DNA of 64,000 nucleotides from Shewanella eurypsychrophilus. GTDB taxonomy: Bacteria > Pseudomonadota > Gammaproteobacteria > Enterobacterales > Shewanellaceae. The stretch spans positions 4,062,102 through 4,126,101 of the forward strand of contig NZ_CP045503.2 of assembly GCF_007004545.3 (NCBI RefSeq), written 5' to 3'. This document shows, in pieces, positions 1-9,500 of the stretch. A model generated the notes under the pieces. It searched no databases. It was not told the origin of the DNA and saw only the letters and a program-made list of their open reading frames with translations. Positions within the stretch are counted from its first letter, which is position 1. Each line of letters begins with the position of its first letter. The position numbers and the translations under genes are program-made.

Positions 1-713
1 GCTCTATAGTAAGCCTCAAAGCGCTCTGTTGTGTTTATGTACTTATGTTGGTAACCGAAGAAATTATTTTGAGAATGAATTTTTTGTCTAACACAAACTC
101 GCATTGCAACGAGATAATCCGTAAGTAAAGCAGCACTTTCAAAGGAAACTTCGCTTATATCCACCGAAGCCAAATTCAACAATAGTTGGTAAATTTTACC
201 CGCCTTGAAGCCAAGCATCCGTAACACAGGATCCGTGTGCTTCATAACTACAAATATTTCATAGTCATCTCTCACACCATCAAAGTTAGAGTCAACTCCA
301 TCGATCGTATTTGATGTATTGTCTTGATAGAGTATGGGAAGCTCATATCCGATAGCAGGATGAGTAAATTCCTCCCACTGATACTGACCGAAATGACTTT
401 CAGGTTTCGAAAAACCCAACCGCTTTATAAAATAGAACTTCTGTTCAATAACGACTGAATCACCAAGAAGATAGAGTTTACCGGGCTGCCATTTCTTAAT
501 ACCTGTCAAAGTAATCTGAGACCATATCCATCGAGAATCTGATGGTTCAACATTGGAATTCGGTAGAACTGAAACCCAAATTCGATTACTGTGAGTAACT
601 ATCTCACTTCTCTTATATCTCCTGTCACGCTCAAATTTATCATAATCTTGATAATCAAGAGCCAAAGTATGCGAAGAAAAAGCTAGCAGAAGAAAAAATA
701 ATATCCTTATCAT
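1..713 (-). CDS. Secreted protein with carbohydrate-binding-like modules (partial, C-terminus off the edge)
   Basis: Reading the minus strand from an ATG at 713 gives an open frame that runs off the left edge (about 237 codons visible). It begins with a short signal peptide (MIRILFFLLLAFSS followed by HTLA). Two successive segments look like chitin/carbohydrate-binding type 5/12 modules: each has a Tyr, a Gly-Asp or similar turn, a valine, an aromatic 'IWVS' or 'FYFI' strand, a proline and a closing tryptophan (about residues 30-67 and 73-115). An aspartate-rich stretch near residue 140 (DSNFDGVRDDYE) looks like a calcium-binding thrombospondin-3/dockerin-type loop. The catalytic part, if any, is outside the window. 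Function is unknown beyond likely secretion and sugar binding. It is host DNA, outside the prophage. Confidence 0.65.
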   Translation of the reverse strand, partial: MIRILFFLLLAFSSHTLALDYQDYDKFERDRRYKRSEIVTHSNRIWVSVLPNSNVEPSDSRWIWSQITLTGIKKWQPGKLYLLGDSVVIEQKFYFIKRLGFSKPESHFGQYQWEEFTHPAIGYELPILYQDNTSNTIDGVDSNFDGVRDDYEIFVVMKHTDPVLRMLGFKAGKIYQLLLNLASVDISEVSFESAALLTDYLVAMRVCVRQKIHSQNNFFGYQHKYINTTERFEAYYR

Positions 714-1420
714 TTTATAAATTCCTTTTAGTAAAAATAACCATTTAGTTCAAAGAGCTTGAGCCTATTACAAAGGGCAATACCCTAATCAACACCAACA
801 GGACAGCTCTGTTAATACCAAAAAAACGCTAGTGAGCTTATTCGTTCGACCTCCTATATGAAAAGGTGATTATGAATATTTAATAGTCAGGCTTTATTCT
901 TAAATTTTCTGTTCTGCAAAAAATGGGATTGGACCAAGAGTATTTAACTGAGAAAGGGCCTGTTTCAAGGTTTTCCATGATAGGAGACTCATCCGTGAGT
1001 AATTACAAGAGCCTAGTATTAAAAATCTAATAACGCGAGCTTAGTATTTACTCTTAAATTCGGGGGCTTCAAGCCACTGGTCAATAAATCAGGCCAGCCA
1101 TGATTAATGATTTATATGGCCACCTACAATAAATCAATTACATAACGCAGAAATAAATCAGGCCACCCATAATAAATCAAGAAATAAATCAGGCCACCCA
1201 TAATAAATCAATAACATAACCTTGCTATAGTGAACTTTCTACTCCACAGACATCAAACTCAATGCACCCCCATGCAACACGGATTTCTGGCCGTGGTGAT
1301 CAATGAACAGGGGCTTTTCAGTGTAAATAACAAATTTTGGGCAGGGCTTATTAACTCAAGCCATTGAAGAGGGAAACGGTGAATTGTAAGTTAACTAATG
1401 GATGATTATACCTATGGCCA
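714..1420. other. Intergenic region with transposon-associated repeats
   Basis: No convincing gene is seen in these 707 bases. The left half is AT-rich and unremarkable. Between about 1082 and 1211 lie several copies of a short palindrome-containing repeat (core GGCCACCCATA) that also occurs beyond the 5' end of the split transposase at 41664-41690, so this stretch is probably the 3' flank of that RAYT element. Confidence 0.5.
1082..1211 (+). repeat. RAYT/REP-like repeat cluster, including a perfect 31-bp tandem duplication
   Basis: Positions 1150-1180 and 1181-1211 are essentially identical 31-bp units with core AAATCAGGCCACCCATAATA. A diverged pair lies at 1082-1136. A related copy in inverted orientation lies at 41664-41690, upstream of the transposase start. 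Repeats of this kind flank REP-associated tyrosine transposases, which are thought to act on such short palindromic units. They bracket the split transposase once the prophage is removed. Confidence 0.6.
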
Positions 1421-1901
1421 TCAGCCGCCTTCTAAATACTTGCAGCACTTAGCAAAATGACGACGCCGTTTCTGTAGGTGTTCGCAGTAGTTTGTCAGCT
1501 CCTGGGTTGTACCAACGGGACCATGAAATAATTTGCCAAACTCAGAAGTCAGCTTTATCCAGTTGTCGGCTGATATATTCAATCGAGTTAATATCTTAGA
1601 TGAATTTGCTGAGATACTTCCTCGCCCCTTTGTGTCAGGATAGTCGTCACGAATCATTCGACCTGTTTCATCAACCAACTGTAGATAATCTTGTAGTACA
1701 AAGCTTATCCCTTTAGGTTGATTAAGCTTCTCATTACCAATGAAAGGAAGTAATGAGCTAGGTTGCTCGCCATTTAATGCCGCCTTTATACGGGCTTGAA
1801 TGCTGGTATAGTCTGACTTCTCTGGCGACTCAGCCATCTTTGCTCGAACTGGGTTTAGATCTACATAGGCCATACAGGCCAATATCGCAGCTTCATCTAG
1901 T
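1421..1901 (-). pseudogene. RAYT (Y1) transposase, C-terminal half, split by the prophage
   Basis: The frame holds the C-terminal signature of REP-associated tyrosine transposases (DEAAILACMAYVDLNPVRA, about 1839-1895) and ends at 1421. Its first codons, DEAA, follow directly on the 'KSQALLD' at the end of the fragment at 41091-41608. The two pieces together minus one 6-bp duplication make 993 bp, exactly 331 codons, so the gene was intact before the phage inserted. An in-frame TTG at 1882 could start translation, but the piece lacks the HUH/tyrosine catalytic half and should be inactive. Confidence 0.85.
1896..1901. repeat. Target-site duplication, left copy (TCTAGT)
   Basis: TCTAGT directly precedes the TG that begins the prophage at 1902, and the same six bases directly follow the CA that ends it at 41090. 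Removing one copy restores the transposase reading frame. Mu itself makes 5 bp; 6 bp is the duplication that fits a TG...CA element here. Confidence 0.85.
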
Positions 1902-1952
1902 TGATGCCGCGCGCGAAAACTTTCATTGATGGGTGAGAAAACTGAGAAAACT
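1902..1952 (+). repeat. Prophage left terminus with transposase-binding repeats
   Basis: The end starts TGATGCC. GAAAACT occurs at 1915-1921, 1937-1943 and 1946-1952. The first two are 22 bp apart and the first begins at base 14 from the tip, exactly matching the right end. These are the likely transposase (MuA-type) binding sites. Confidence 0.8.
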
Positions 1953-2039
1953 TTCTTTTTCGGGATGTGATAATACTTTTTAAATGTTGAAACAAATGTA
2001 AGAACCCTAACTAAATACGCTAAGGCTCTTATTTATCAC
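1953..2039. other. Left-end non-coding segment after the last late gene
   Basis: These 87 bases separate the left-end repeats from the stop of the last late gene. Read leftward, a 7-bp stem (AAGAGCC with GGTTCTT, one G-U pair) closes a loop of about 17 bases near 1995-2030. It could be a weak terminator of the late operon but lacks a clear run of T. Confidence 0.3.
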
Positions 2040-2432
2040 CTAAGCAATCATTCCCCCAGTCGCTTTACCAACTTCGATTAAAATGTCTTTTGTGAAAAAC
2101 ATAGGTACATCCATCCCTTTGTTCGCTTCTACATTCGTGTAAACGTAGTCCCCCATAGCATCAAAATTAAGGGTAACCTTGCCCTTACCGGACTCATCTA
2201 CTATCGCAAAAAACTTAGCTGGAGGCGTCCCTTCTTGTCCTGTTAGAGTCATCGCGAAAGTTCTAGCCTCACCTATTTCTAAATCGAACTCTACTGGAAT
2301 ATCTTTCCCTAAAGCAACAGTCACCCAAGTGAAGTCCGTGTTGTGCTTAACTGCTCCAGTGACTTTGGTTATCTTTACTTCAATATCACCGTGTTTTTTT
2401 GCTACCGTTGGATTAATAGTAAGCACTGTCAT
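2040..2432 (-). CDS. Phage hypothetical protein, last gene of the late operon
   Basis: A 130-residue protein with no recognised family. It is rich in beta-strand-like segments, has no signal peptide and no cysteines, and looks like a small soluble structural or tail-associated domain. Its start overlaps the stop of the preceding BNR-repeat protein (shared base at 2432), so the two are translationally coupled. That position at the distal end of the tail module suggests a tail-tip accessory, chaperone or receptor-related role, which is inference only. Confidence 0.65.
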   Translation of the reverse strand: MTVLTINPTVAKKHGDIEVKITKVTGAVKHNTDFTWVTVALGKDIPVEFDLEIGEARTFAMTLTGQEGTPPAKFFAIVDESGKGKVTLNFDAMGDYVYTNVEANKGMDVPMFFTKDILIEVGKATGGMIA

Positions 2433-3592
2433 TAACTGACCCTCACAAATTGTTTGGCAGAGCCTTCAACATAAGGCTTTAAACTACCCGCTGCTACACC
2501 TACAAAAGAGATTATATTTGCACTGCTAGACGGCTGAGTAGCGAGAATCGAACTAATACCATCAGTACACATATACTTCATCGCATAATTACCTCCGGTA
2601 TAAACTAGCTCCCACTTAGAAAAATCCTTAGACCACATCCAGTTTTTTCTTATCGTCGGGCTATACATGGTTATTATGAAATACCCATTAACATACTCAA
2701 TGTCATATAGTGGTGTTCCCGCGCCCACAGGGATATTAATCAAGATCCAAGTCGCGCCATCATCGTCACTTTTGGCTATAGCCTCAGAGGACACGGCATA
2801 AAGCGAACCATTTAGTGGTTTAATGTTTGTGACATAATCAGCTAATCCAGTGACGACCTCGGCCCAAGTATCCCCATTATCTGTACTACGAATAATTTTG
2901 CCGTACCTAGCGCCTACAAGAAAAACACCCTGAGAATTTTCTGCGGATGGTTGGGAAAACACGGCTGAAGAAAAAGTTGCAACACCAGCAGGCACACTTT
3001 TAATACTCCAGGAAATAGTATCTATAGAAGTAGCTAATTGGGAAGAAGCCCCAGCTACGTATACCCCGTTACCATATGCTAGCGCCTCTACATTAGTCGC
3101 CCCAGCACTGAAACCGGTCACCTTCCTAGCCACCCATGTATCTAAATCTGAGCTCGTTATCACCTTACCTTCAGATGCACCAACAACCCACAAGCCGCCA
3201 CCCTCAATCACGCGATAAGCATACTCGTTTGCTGATGTTGACGGGAAAATACCTCTGGTCTCAATCTTCCTATCAAGACCCGCCTCCATTGTGGTTACAT
3301 TCTGAAACTGGCTAGTCCTCGGGATGCATATAAACTTATTTAGTGTTTTTGAAAACATAGCCGCAAAACAGGAGTAGCTGCCGCCTAGATAGTTCGTGGG
3401 GGTGGGCTCAAACACAGGATTAATAAAAATGTTTAAGTCAAACTTACTTGGGTCTGTTTCTACAGAGCCAGCCTCTAAGTACCTAGCACCATTTATAACG
3501 GCGTCACTTTTTACTGAAGGGCTTAACATGACAGACTCTCCAATCTCAATCGCGCGATCTCCATTAGTTTGACTAAATAATTTATCAGCCAT
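2432..3592 (-). CDS. Tail-tip / receptor-binding protein with BNR (Asp-box) repeats
   Basis: A 386-residue protein, the penultimate late gene. It carries repeated Asp-box-like motifs: VITSSDLDTWVAR, IIRSTDNGDTWAEV, IAKSDDDGATWILI and MWSKDFSKWELV. Each has the S-x-D-x-G-x-x-W pattern or a variant, alternating with 'GxxYVAG', 'GVFLVGA' and 'GSLYAV' strands, which points to a sialidase-like beta-propeller. In phages such propellers act as receptor-binding or glycan-recognising tips. The start ATG overlaps the stop of the upstream gene. No sialidase catalytic set can be assigned, so binding rather than cleavage is the safer reading. Confidence 0.65.
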   Translation of the reverse strand: MADKLFSQTNGDRAIEIGESVMLSPSVKSDAVINGARYLEAGSVETDPSKFDLNIFINPVFEPTPTNYLGGSYSCFAAMFSKTLNKFICIPRTSQFQNVTTMEAGLDRKIETRGIFPSTSANEYAYRVIEGGGLWVVGASEGKVITSSDLDTWVARKVTGFSAGATNVEALAYGNGVYVAGASSQLATSIDTISWSIKSVPAGVATFSSAVFSQPSAENSQGVFLVGARYGKIIRSTDNGDTWAEVVTGLADYVTNIKPLNGSLYAVSSEAIAKSDDDGATWILINIPVGAGTPLYDIEYVNGYFIITMYSPTIRKNWMWSKDFSKWELVYTGGNYAMKYMCTDGISSILATQPSSSANIISFVGVAAGSLKPYVEGSAKQFVRVS

Positions 3593-4338
3593 TACAGCAC
3601 CTCCAGTTCAGTTGTCGATAGGGCTCGCAGCGATATCTGCTCACCAGGTACCAAGATGGGGTTATCACCTGGTGCATAGTTTTCGTTCTTGTCATAGATT
3701 GTGAAATTCGGATTTGCTACTCGCACGTTGCTATTGGACTTGAGACTATTTTTAACCAAGAAAGGTTTCCCTAATGCGATAGTGTTGGGGAGTGATGACT
3801 GCACTAGGACATCTGTGGCGATGACAAACACGCGATCGCCTGCCACTAAGATATGGTCGGCGATCACATCTCGGGTATAGGCTCCCTCGAACTTCCAGCT
3901 TGCTGATACGCCACTGCTAACCAGCGCCTTATTCTTATGACCAGACTGTGTGGGTAGCACCTCCATCCAGGAGACATTCACACCATCGGTGAACAGCGCC
4001 TTGCCCGCAAAGGTGTCCTGAGGCGGAAATATCTCCCCCCAGGCAGTCACAGTACCGTCGGTAATTAAGGCTCTACCGTTTTTCCCCGCTTGCGAAGGTA
4101 AACCGGACTCACTAATTGCCTGGGCCGATAACATATGCTGCTCGGCGGTATCTCGGTAGGTTTTCGATAATTCAGAATAATCCTCAGAAAGAATGGCTGC
4201 GGCCAGCTGGTTATTAAACTCGGTCCGGTTGAGGTTCAGCCCCTCGACTAAGGCATTTATCTTGTTTTTAAATACTTCACCGACATCGCTGTTTTCCAGT
4301 TTGATATCCAGTGATGGGAGTGGCTCAGCCATTAGCAT
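3592..4338 (-). CDS. Phage tail fibre-like protein
   Basis: A 248-residue protein between the 281-residue tail protein and the BNR protein, overlapping both by a few bases. The middle contains three degenerate repeats of a 'QxGxxGKALxTDGVxVxW' type (NGRALITDGTVTAW, AGKALFTDGVNVSW, KNKALVSSGVSASW; about residues 87-150), as in fibrous phage tail and collar proteins. The C-terminal 90 residues form a beta-rich domain ending in a leucine-rich strand. It is probably a trimeric fibre or the adaptor that carries the BNR tip. Confidence 0.6.
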   Translation of the reverse strand: MLMAEPLPSLDIKLENSDVGEVFKNKINALVEGLNLNRTEFNNQLAAAILSEDYSELSKTYRDTAEQHMLSAQAISESGLPSQAGKNGRALITDGTVTAWGEIFPPQDTFAGKALFTDGVNVSWMEVLPTQSGHKNKALVSSGVSASWKFEGAYTRDVIADHILVAGDRVFVIATDVLVQSSLPNTIALGKPFLVKNSLKSNSNVRVANPNFTIYDKNENYAPGDNPILVPGEQISLRALSTTELEVL

Positions 4339-5177
4339 TCCTCAATAGTTAACGCACTCTGCGTTCGGTTAAATCCGGCATGGGTTAGAGGTGGAGTATC
4401 GGTAAATTTGCCAGCAAAGGCAGACTCCAGCTCCTGTTGATCGCCTTGCTCGGGATAAAGGGAGACAAAGAAGTCTTTCTCGGTGCCGACATAGTTAAGG
4501 GCATTAAATAGATGGGGGCGCTCAGATGAGTTGATATGGTTTAGTGCCACATCGACACGGCGGTATTTCTTGCTCATCTTTGAGTAGATACTGCCGCCAT
4601 CTGTGCGCACCTGTTTTGAGCTGCTCAATAGCTGAGATTTCTGCCCCCAGGCAAAATTGACTCGCGGCTCGAAGGTGCGGCCCATGTAGGCTCGCGTCAA
4701 CTCTATTTCTCCGGCGGTATTATCCGGGTCATTTATAGTGAGCCTAAAGCTGAGACCAAATACCTCATCAAACCACAACTGAGAGAAGCGCAGCGACCAA
4801 TGGTCGAACGGCGAGCTCACGATGGGCTTTATGCGCCAGTCCCAGTCGTTATACACGGTTTGCGGCACGGCATTGAGCAAACCAGAGTCATAGACCCGTT
4901 TGCCTGTTTGGTTTCGGTCATCAAATATCTCTAATCTGATTTTGGCGGTATTACTGAGGTTGTGGCGATGGATAATAAAACCAGACATCAACTTAGCCAG
5001 GGTAAAGTTACCTGCGATCACAACAGCCGTGATATCAGTCGATACAAAGCGCAGCTCATTACCATATTGCTGAGTATTGGCCAGCACCATGGCACCGGCT
5101 TCAGTCCCCGTAGCCAGTGACAGCTCGGCGGTGTCATAGACATTTTCAATCAGTAGCCTGATGTTCTTCATTGCCAA
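4332..5177 (-). CDS. Phage tail protein (distal/hub-associated)
   Basis: A 281-residue beta-rich protein without signal peptide or membrane segment. It overlaps the gene before it by 10 bp and the gene after it by 7 bp, so it belongs to the tightly coupled tail-tip operon (tape measure, then 465-residue hub protein, then this, then fibre and tip). Synteny with siphovirus-type transposable phages suggests a distal-tail or baseplate protein. No catalytic motif is visible. Confidence 0.6.
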   Translation of the reverse strand: MAMKNIRLLIENVYDTAELSLATGTEAGAMVLANTQQYGNELRFVSTDITAVVIAGNFTLAKLMSGFIIHRHNLSNTAKIRLEIFDDRNQTGKRVYDSGLLNAVPQTVYNDWDWRIKPIVSSPFDHWSLRFSQLWFDEVFGLSFRLTINDPDNTAGEIELTRAYMGRTFEPRVNFAWGQKSQLLSSSKQVRTDGGSIYSKMSKKYRRVDVALNHINSSERPHLFNALNYVGTEKDFFVSLYPEQGDQQELESAFAGKFTDTPPLTHAGFNRTQSALTIEEC

Positions 5178-6565
5178 AACTCCAATGTCACTGCGTCATT
5201 TAGCATATCGTGATCCTTTCTGGTAATAATGGCTGCAGCGCCGTTTAGTCCTAGCGTGGTTAATGCCACCTCGTCGCCCAGCTCGACACCAAACCCAGCC
5301 GCCAGCTGCTTAGTCTCATAGAGCACCCGTGGCTTATTACTGATAGCCAACCGCCGCGTGGCCTCTGCCTCGGCGTCCACTTTATTGACCAGTAAGGTGC
5401 TGGCGTTAACACTGGCGGCATTGTTATAGGCGGTATCGATAACGCTATCATTTACACTGGTAGTGGACTCATCTTGCTGCAGGCGCTCGGCCATGGCCGC
5501 ATCTGTGGTATAGACATTTCCGGCGACATTCTTAAGCGGTGTGAAGTTCCTGGCATAACCTAAGGTGACAGATTTAGCCGGTGGCAAGGTGAAAGCTATC
5601 TCACGGGTGTTTTCCTCATTATGATCATCGGTGAGTTTGCCGACCGTTGTACCTGTTAACCCGACAAACGACTTCACATGCAATACACCGAAGGCATCGA
5701 AGCGCCAGAACGCGCCGATAGAAGTGGTTATCTCATCGAGCAGCTCTGACTGGTTCTTCTCATCGCTGATATAGAGCCCCAGCAAAGCGTTAGAGACACC
5801 GGCATCGATGATGGCCGTGGGGAACAGATGAGTAATGATCTCACCTGCTGTCTGTAACCAGCTCGCCGTCTTGGTGCCATCTACATCGAGCGTGACTTCA
5901 CCAATCGGCATCACACTGAAGGTGATCGTGCTGTTGGCAAGGTCTACCGAGTAATCATTAGTTGATAAAACATCGCCGTTAAATTTGGCGGCGGTCACGG
6001 CTTGGCTGGGCTCAGTGTTAAATTGATAGGTATGGGTAAATGCGTCGATTAACAGCGGTTTAAGGTTAAAGGCTCGTCCGAAGCAGCGCGGCAGTAACAC
6101 ACCATCGTCGGTTTTTTCACTCAACACGGGGCTGTTTAGATCTTCACTAAAATCCCTGAACGTCACTCGGATAGTATTGCTGCTCGCCTCAACGCTCTGA
6201 CTTACCACAGTAGCCAGCTGATAAAACTCGGCCTTGGTCCAGGACTCTTCACCGATATAGAGGCGTATTTGATGCCCGGCCACGGCGCGGGTCAGTAGTA
6301 CTTCTGTTTCCGGCAGGGCCATCAGTTCTACATCACCCAGGTTCACCTGAGATTGACCAAACAGCACGGCATCAATCGATTGCGCAAACTGCAAGCCACC
6401 CACGACAAAATCACGATATGGGGTATAGGCTGGCGTGTCTGTGCCGGCACTCCTGAAATTGCCTCGGGCAAAGCAAGCCGTTTTGATAACACCAGCCTCT
6501 TTATAATCAATCTCGACCAAGACACAGCGAAACACACTGGTGAGTGATAACCAATCGTTGATCAT
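5168..6565 (-). CDS. Phage tail hub / baseplate-like protein
   Basis: A 465-residue protein directly downstream of the tape measure gene (4-bp overlap at 6562-6565). The N-terminus resembles phage proteins that begin with an early beta domain after 'FRCVLVEIDY', and the whole chain is beta-rich with no membrane segments. Its position after the tape measure is where siphovirus-type transposable phages encode distal tail and hub proteins. The exact homologue cannot be named from sequence alone. Confidence 0.6.
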   Translation of the reverse strand: MINDWLSLTSVFRCVLVEIDYKEAGVIKTACFARGNFRSAGTDTPAYTPYRDFVVGGLQFAQSIDAVLFGQSQVNLGDVELMALPETEVLLTRAVAGHQIRLYIGEESWTKAEFYQLATVVSQSVEASSNTIRVTFRDFSEDLNSPVLSEKTDDGVLLPRCFGRAFNLKPLLIDAFTHTYQFNTEPSQAVTAAKFNGDVLSTNDYSVDLANSTITFSVMPIGEVTLDVDGTKTASWLQTAGEIITHLFPTAIIDAGVSNALLGLYISDEKNQSELLDEITTSIGAFWRFDAFGVLHVKSFVGLTGTTVGKLTDDHNEENTREIAFTLPPAKSVTLGYARNFTPLKNVAGNVYTTDAAMAERLQQDESTTSVNDSVIDTAYNNAASVNASTLLVNKVDAEAEATRRLAISNKPRVLYETKQLAAGFGVELGDEVALTTLGLNGAAAIITRKDHDMLNDAVTLEFWQ

Positions 6566-9500
6566 TGCACTCTCCTTTTCTCAGTGAAGCCATTACGATC
6601 ATCACGTATATTGCGGTTTAGTTTGTTCAACTCACGGCTTACCAGCTCTAATGCCTCAACGTTACGCTTATCACTGGCTTCAATGGCTGTAGCGATGTCG
6701 GCATTTCCTTGTGATTTAGTGCTTGATGTAGGCTCAGGCATCGGCGGCTTAGGATCGTCAATCACGATCTGTTTATGCCAGGGGTATTCACCCATTACTG
6801 GTGGTGCTATCGGCACTTCAATCACCACCGGTTGTGGTGCGGGGATCTCAATAGAGGCAATCGCACTCACTATACCCGACTGCACCTGATATAAGACTTG
6901 GATCTGCTCATCCAGCTTATCGGTGATGTTAACGGTCTCAAGCCCTAATGCCTCTCTAATGGCCTGGCTCTCATCAGTAAACGTTTGCTGCAGTAATTCG
7001 GTGGCGGTTTCTAGTTCGTTTGAAGCCACATCCTTTAACTTCTCAGACAGCACACCTAACGCCTCAAGCTCCGCAATTGTCGCTAAAGTGAGCTCTTCTT
7101 CACGCTCCATCGCTAAATAAGTATCGGGGTGTGGCGCTGGGGCACCAGGCTCGGCGCGTGTCATGCCTGATACCTGCTTATAGGCATCATAGACACTATC
7201 AAACACGCCATCATAGCTGGCAGGATTATACTGCTGTGCCAGTTTCAGATAGCTTTGACCTGCCGATTCCAGCTGACCAATAGCATCAACATCACCGGCT
7301 TTAGCCTGGGCGAGTAATTGAGTGTATTGAGTTTTAGCTTCTGCTAGCTGCTCTTGTGCAGTCAGCGGTGACAAGTCACCAATCAGCATCTTATCTGCAG
7401 CATCACCCAAGCGCTTAACCGCATCATTGAGTGACTTAATGGCAGACAGTTGCTCCTGGTAATGTTGCTGTGCGGCACTGTTGGCTTCATCGGCTGCACC
7501 AGCTAACGATTGAATGTTTGCCAGTTCTGCATTGTATTTATCGAGTATGGCCTGCTTGAGGCTGTCCGCTGTAGACAGCTGCTCCTCTGCTGTTCCTTGC
7601 CCAAGCTGACTGCTCAGACTGTCAACTTGACCGCTGTACCAGGCAACATTATCAAAACCTGGCAGTGTCTGTTTCAGCGATAACACGCTATTAGCAATAT
7701 CACCGGTCAGCGCATCGATGGAACTGCTCAGCTGCTCAAAGCCATTGTTTAACCCATCAACCGCACGCTCAAACTCGCTGGATAGTGCAGACAGTTGTCG
7801 CTCAGCATCTGCTGTGGCAGCATCGATATACTGCGCTGCAATATCCTGACGTTTCTTACCATACAGAGCTTCCAGCATCGCCATATCTGCGCCGTTTTCC
7901 TCTGCAGTTGCTTTTGTATCGGCGTACCACTTTTCCAGCTCCCAGATATCCAAGTCCTGCCCGGACAATTCCATCTTAGTTAACTGATCGCTAATCGACT
8001 GATTAAAGTTGTCGCGCACCGTTTGTTGTTGAGCCAATAGGTCCGCTTCGGCTAACAGATACTTTTCTAAGATCTCAGTTCGCTTCAGACCATAGAGTTC
8101 CTCAAGCGCGCTGATATCGATACCCAGCTCTTCTGCCTGAGCCAAACTATCGGCATACCACTTGTCCAGGTTCCACAGCTCGAGTTCTTGATCTTCCATA
8201 CCCGTGGTATCGAGCTGGCTTTGAATCGAGTTATTAAAACTGTCGATCGCCGCTTGTTGCTGTTCGAGTTGGTCGATGTATTCGGCTAGTCCTGGCACCA
8301 GGCGCATCAGCGCAGCATAGGCTTCCTGACCCGACTCAGTGGTTAAATCCAACGACTCGACTAGGCTACGCATCTGCTCGGCGTTTTCAGGCAGTTGATA
8401 ACCCAGCTGTTCAAACTGTGATGTTAACTGGCTCTGCAGATAATCGAACTGCTCGGCCTCAGTGAAGAACTCACTAAAGTAAGTAGATGTTGCCTCTTTG
8501 AAGGTTTCAATACCGCCCATCAAACCGATTATCGACTGACTAATTGCTATCTGTGTTTCACTGCTGACATCACCGAAACGGCTCAGGCCCAAGCCACTCT
8601 GCTCAAGGGCTGCATTGAAAACAGCTTGCTCCTGTGCGACACGGATCAAGGTGTCATATAACCCTTCACCCACACGCTGATACTCGCTCATACTTGGCGC
8701 AACCCACTTGGCTATCATGTCGCCTTGCTGACTAAATACTGCCTCTAGCTCCTTTTGGATCTCCTCACCAGACAGATCTTTAAACGACAGATTAGGCAGA
8801 TCTATCTCGAAAGACTCCAGCGTGTGCGCCAAATCAATACCCAGCACGTCGACAGCCGACATCACACTGCCGCCAATACTCTCAAAAATCCGGGCTACCT
8901 CGGTTGCCACTTCAGCATCAACATCTTCATATTTAGTTGAATAGCTAGTAGATGAACTCAGCCCCCACCAGGAAGACTCCTTGGTTTTAATATCGTTATA
9001 GATAGACAGGTCGGCCATACCTGACTCGAACATCTGCCCCAGATTTTGAGTGCCAAACGATAAACCAGAATCTAGCAAAGAGACCTTAGTCTTACTGAAA
9101 CTGCCAATAATGGAGTCAATTAAGCCACCGAGCGGATCGCCTAAAAAGCCGCCTAGGCTTTCACCTAAGTCTTCAAAGAAACCACCCGTGGAGAAGTTGG
9201 ACATCTCACCCAAGAAACCGTCATAGTTATCACCATCAAACGCGCCGTATTGCATCACTAAGTTGGCCGCTAAATGGGTAATATTGCTATTTAGGTCGCG
9301 CAACTCACGATTCATCTGCTGCAGCTCGGCGTATTGATCCAGCTCTAAGTCTTCGATACGTTCATAAGCATTATTAATCGACTCAGACTTATCATCGCTA
9401 CCTAATACCGTGCCAGTACCTTGACCAGACTGTCGGTCAGCACTGGACTCTGGCGCGGTGCCTGAGCTGCCGGAAAACACCCCGAGCCCTGCCATAATGG

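Noticed and set aside
2179..2439. 86-codon plus-strand frame in the last late gene
   Set aside because: Fully within the minus-strand coding region, no supporting signal.
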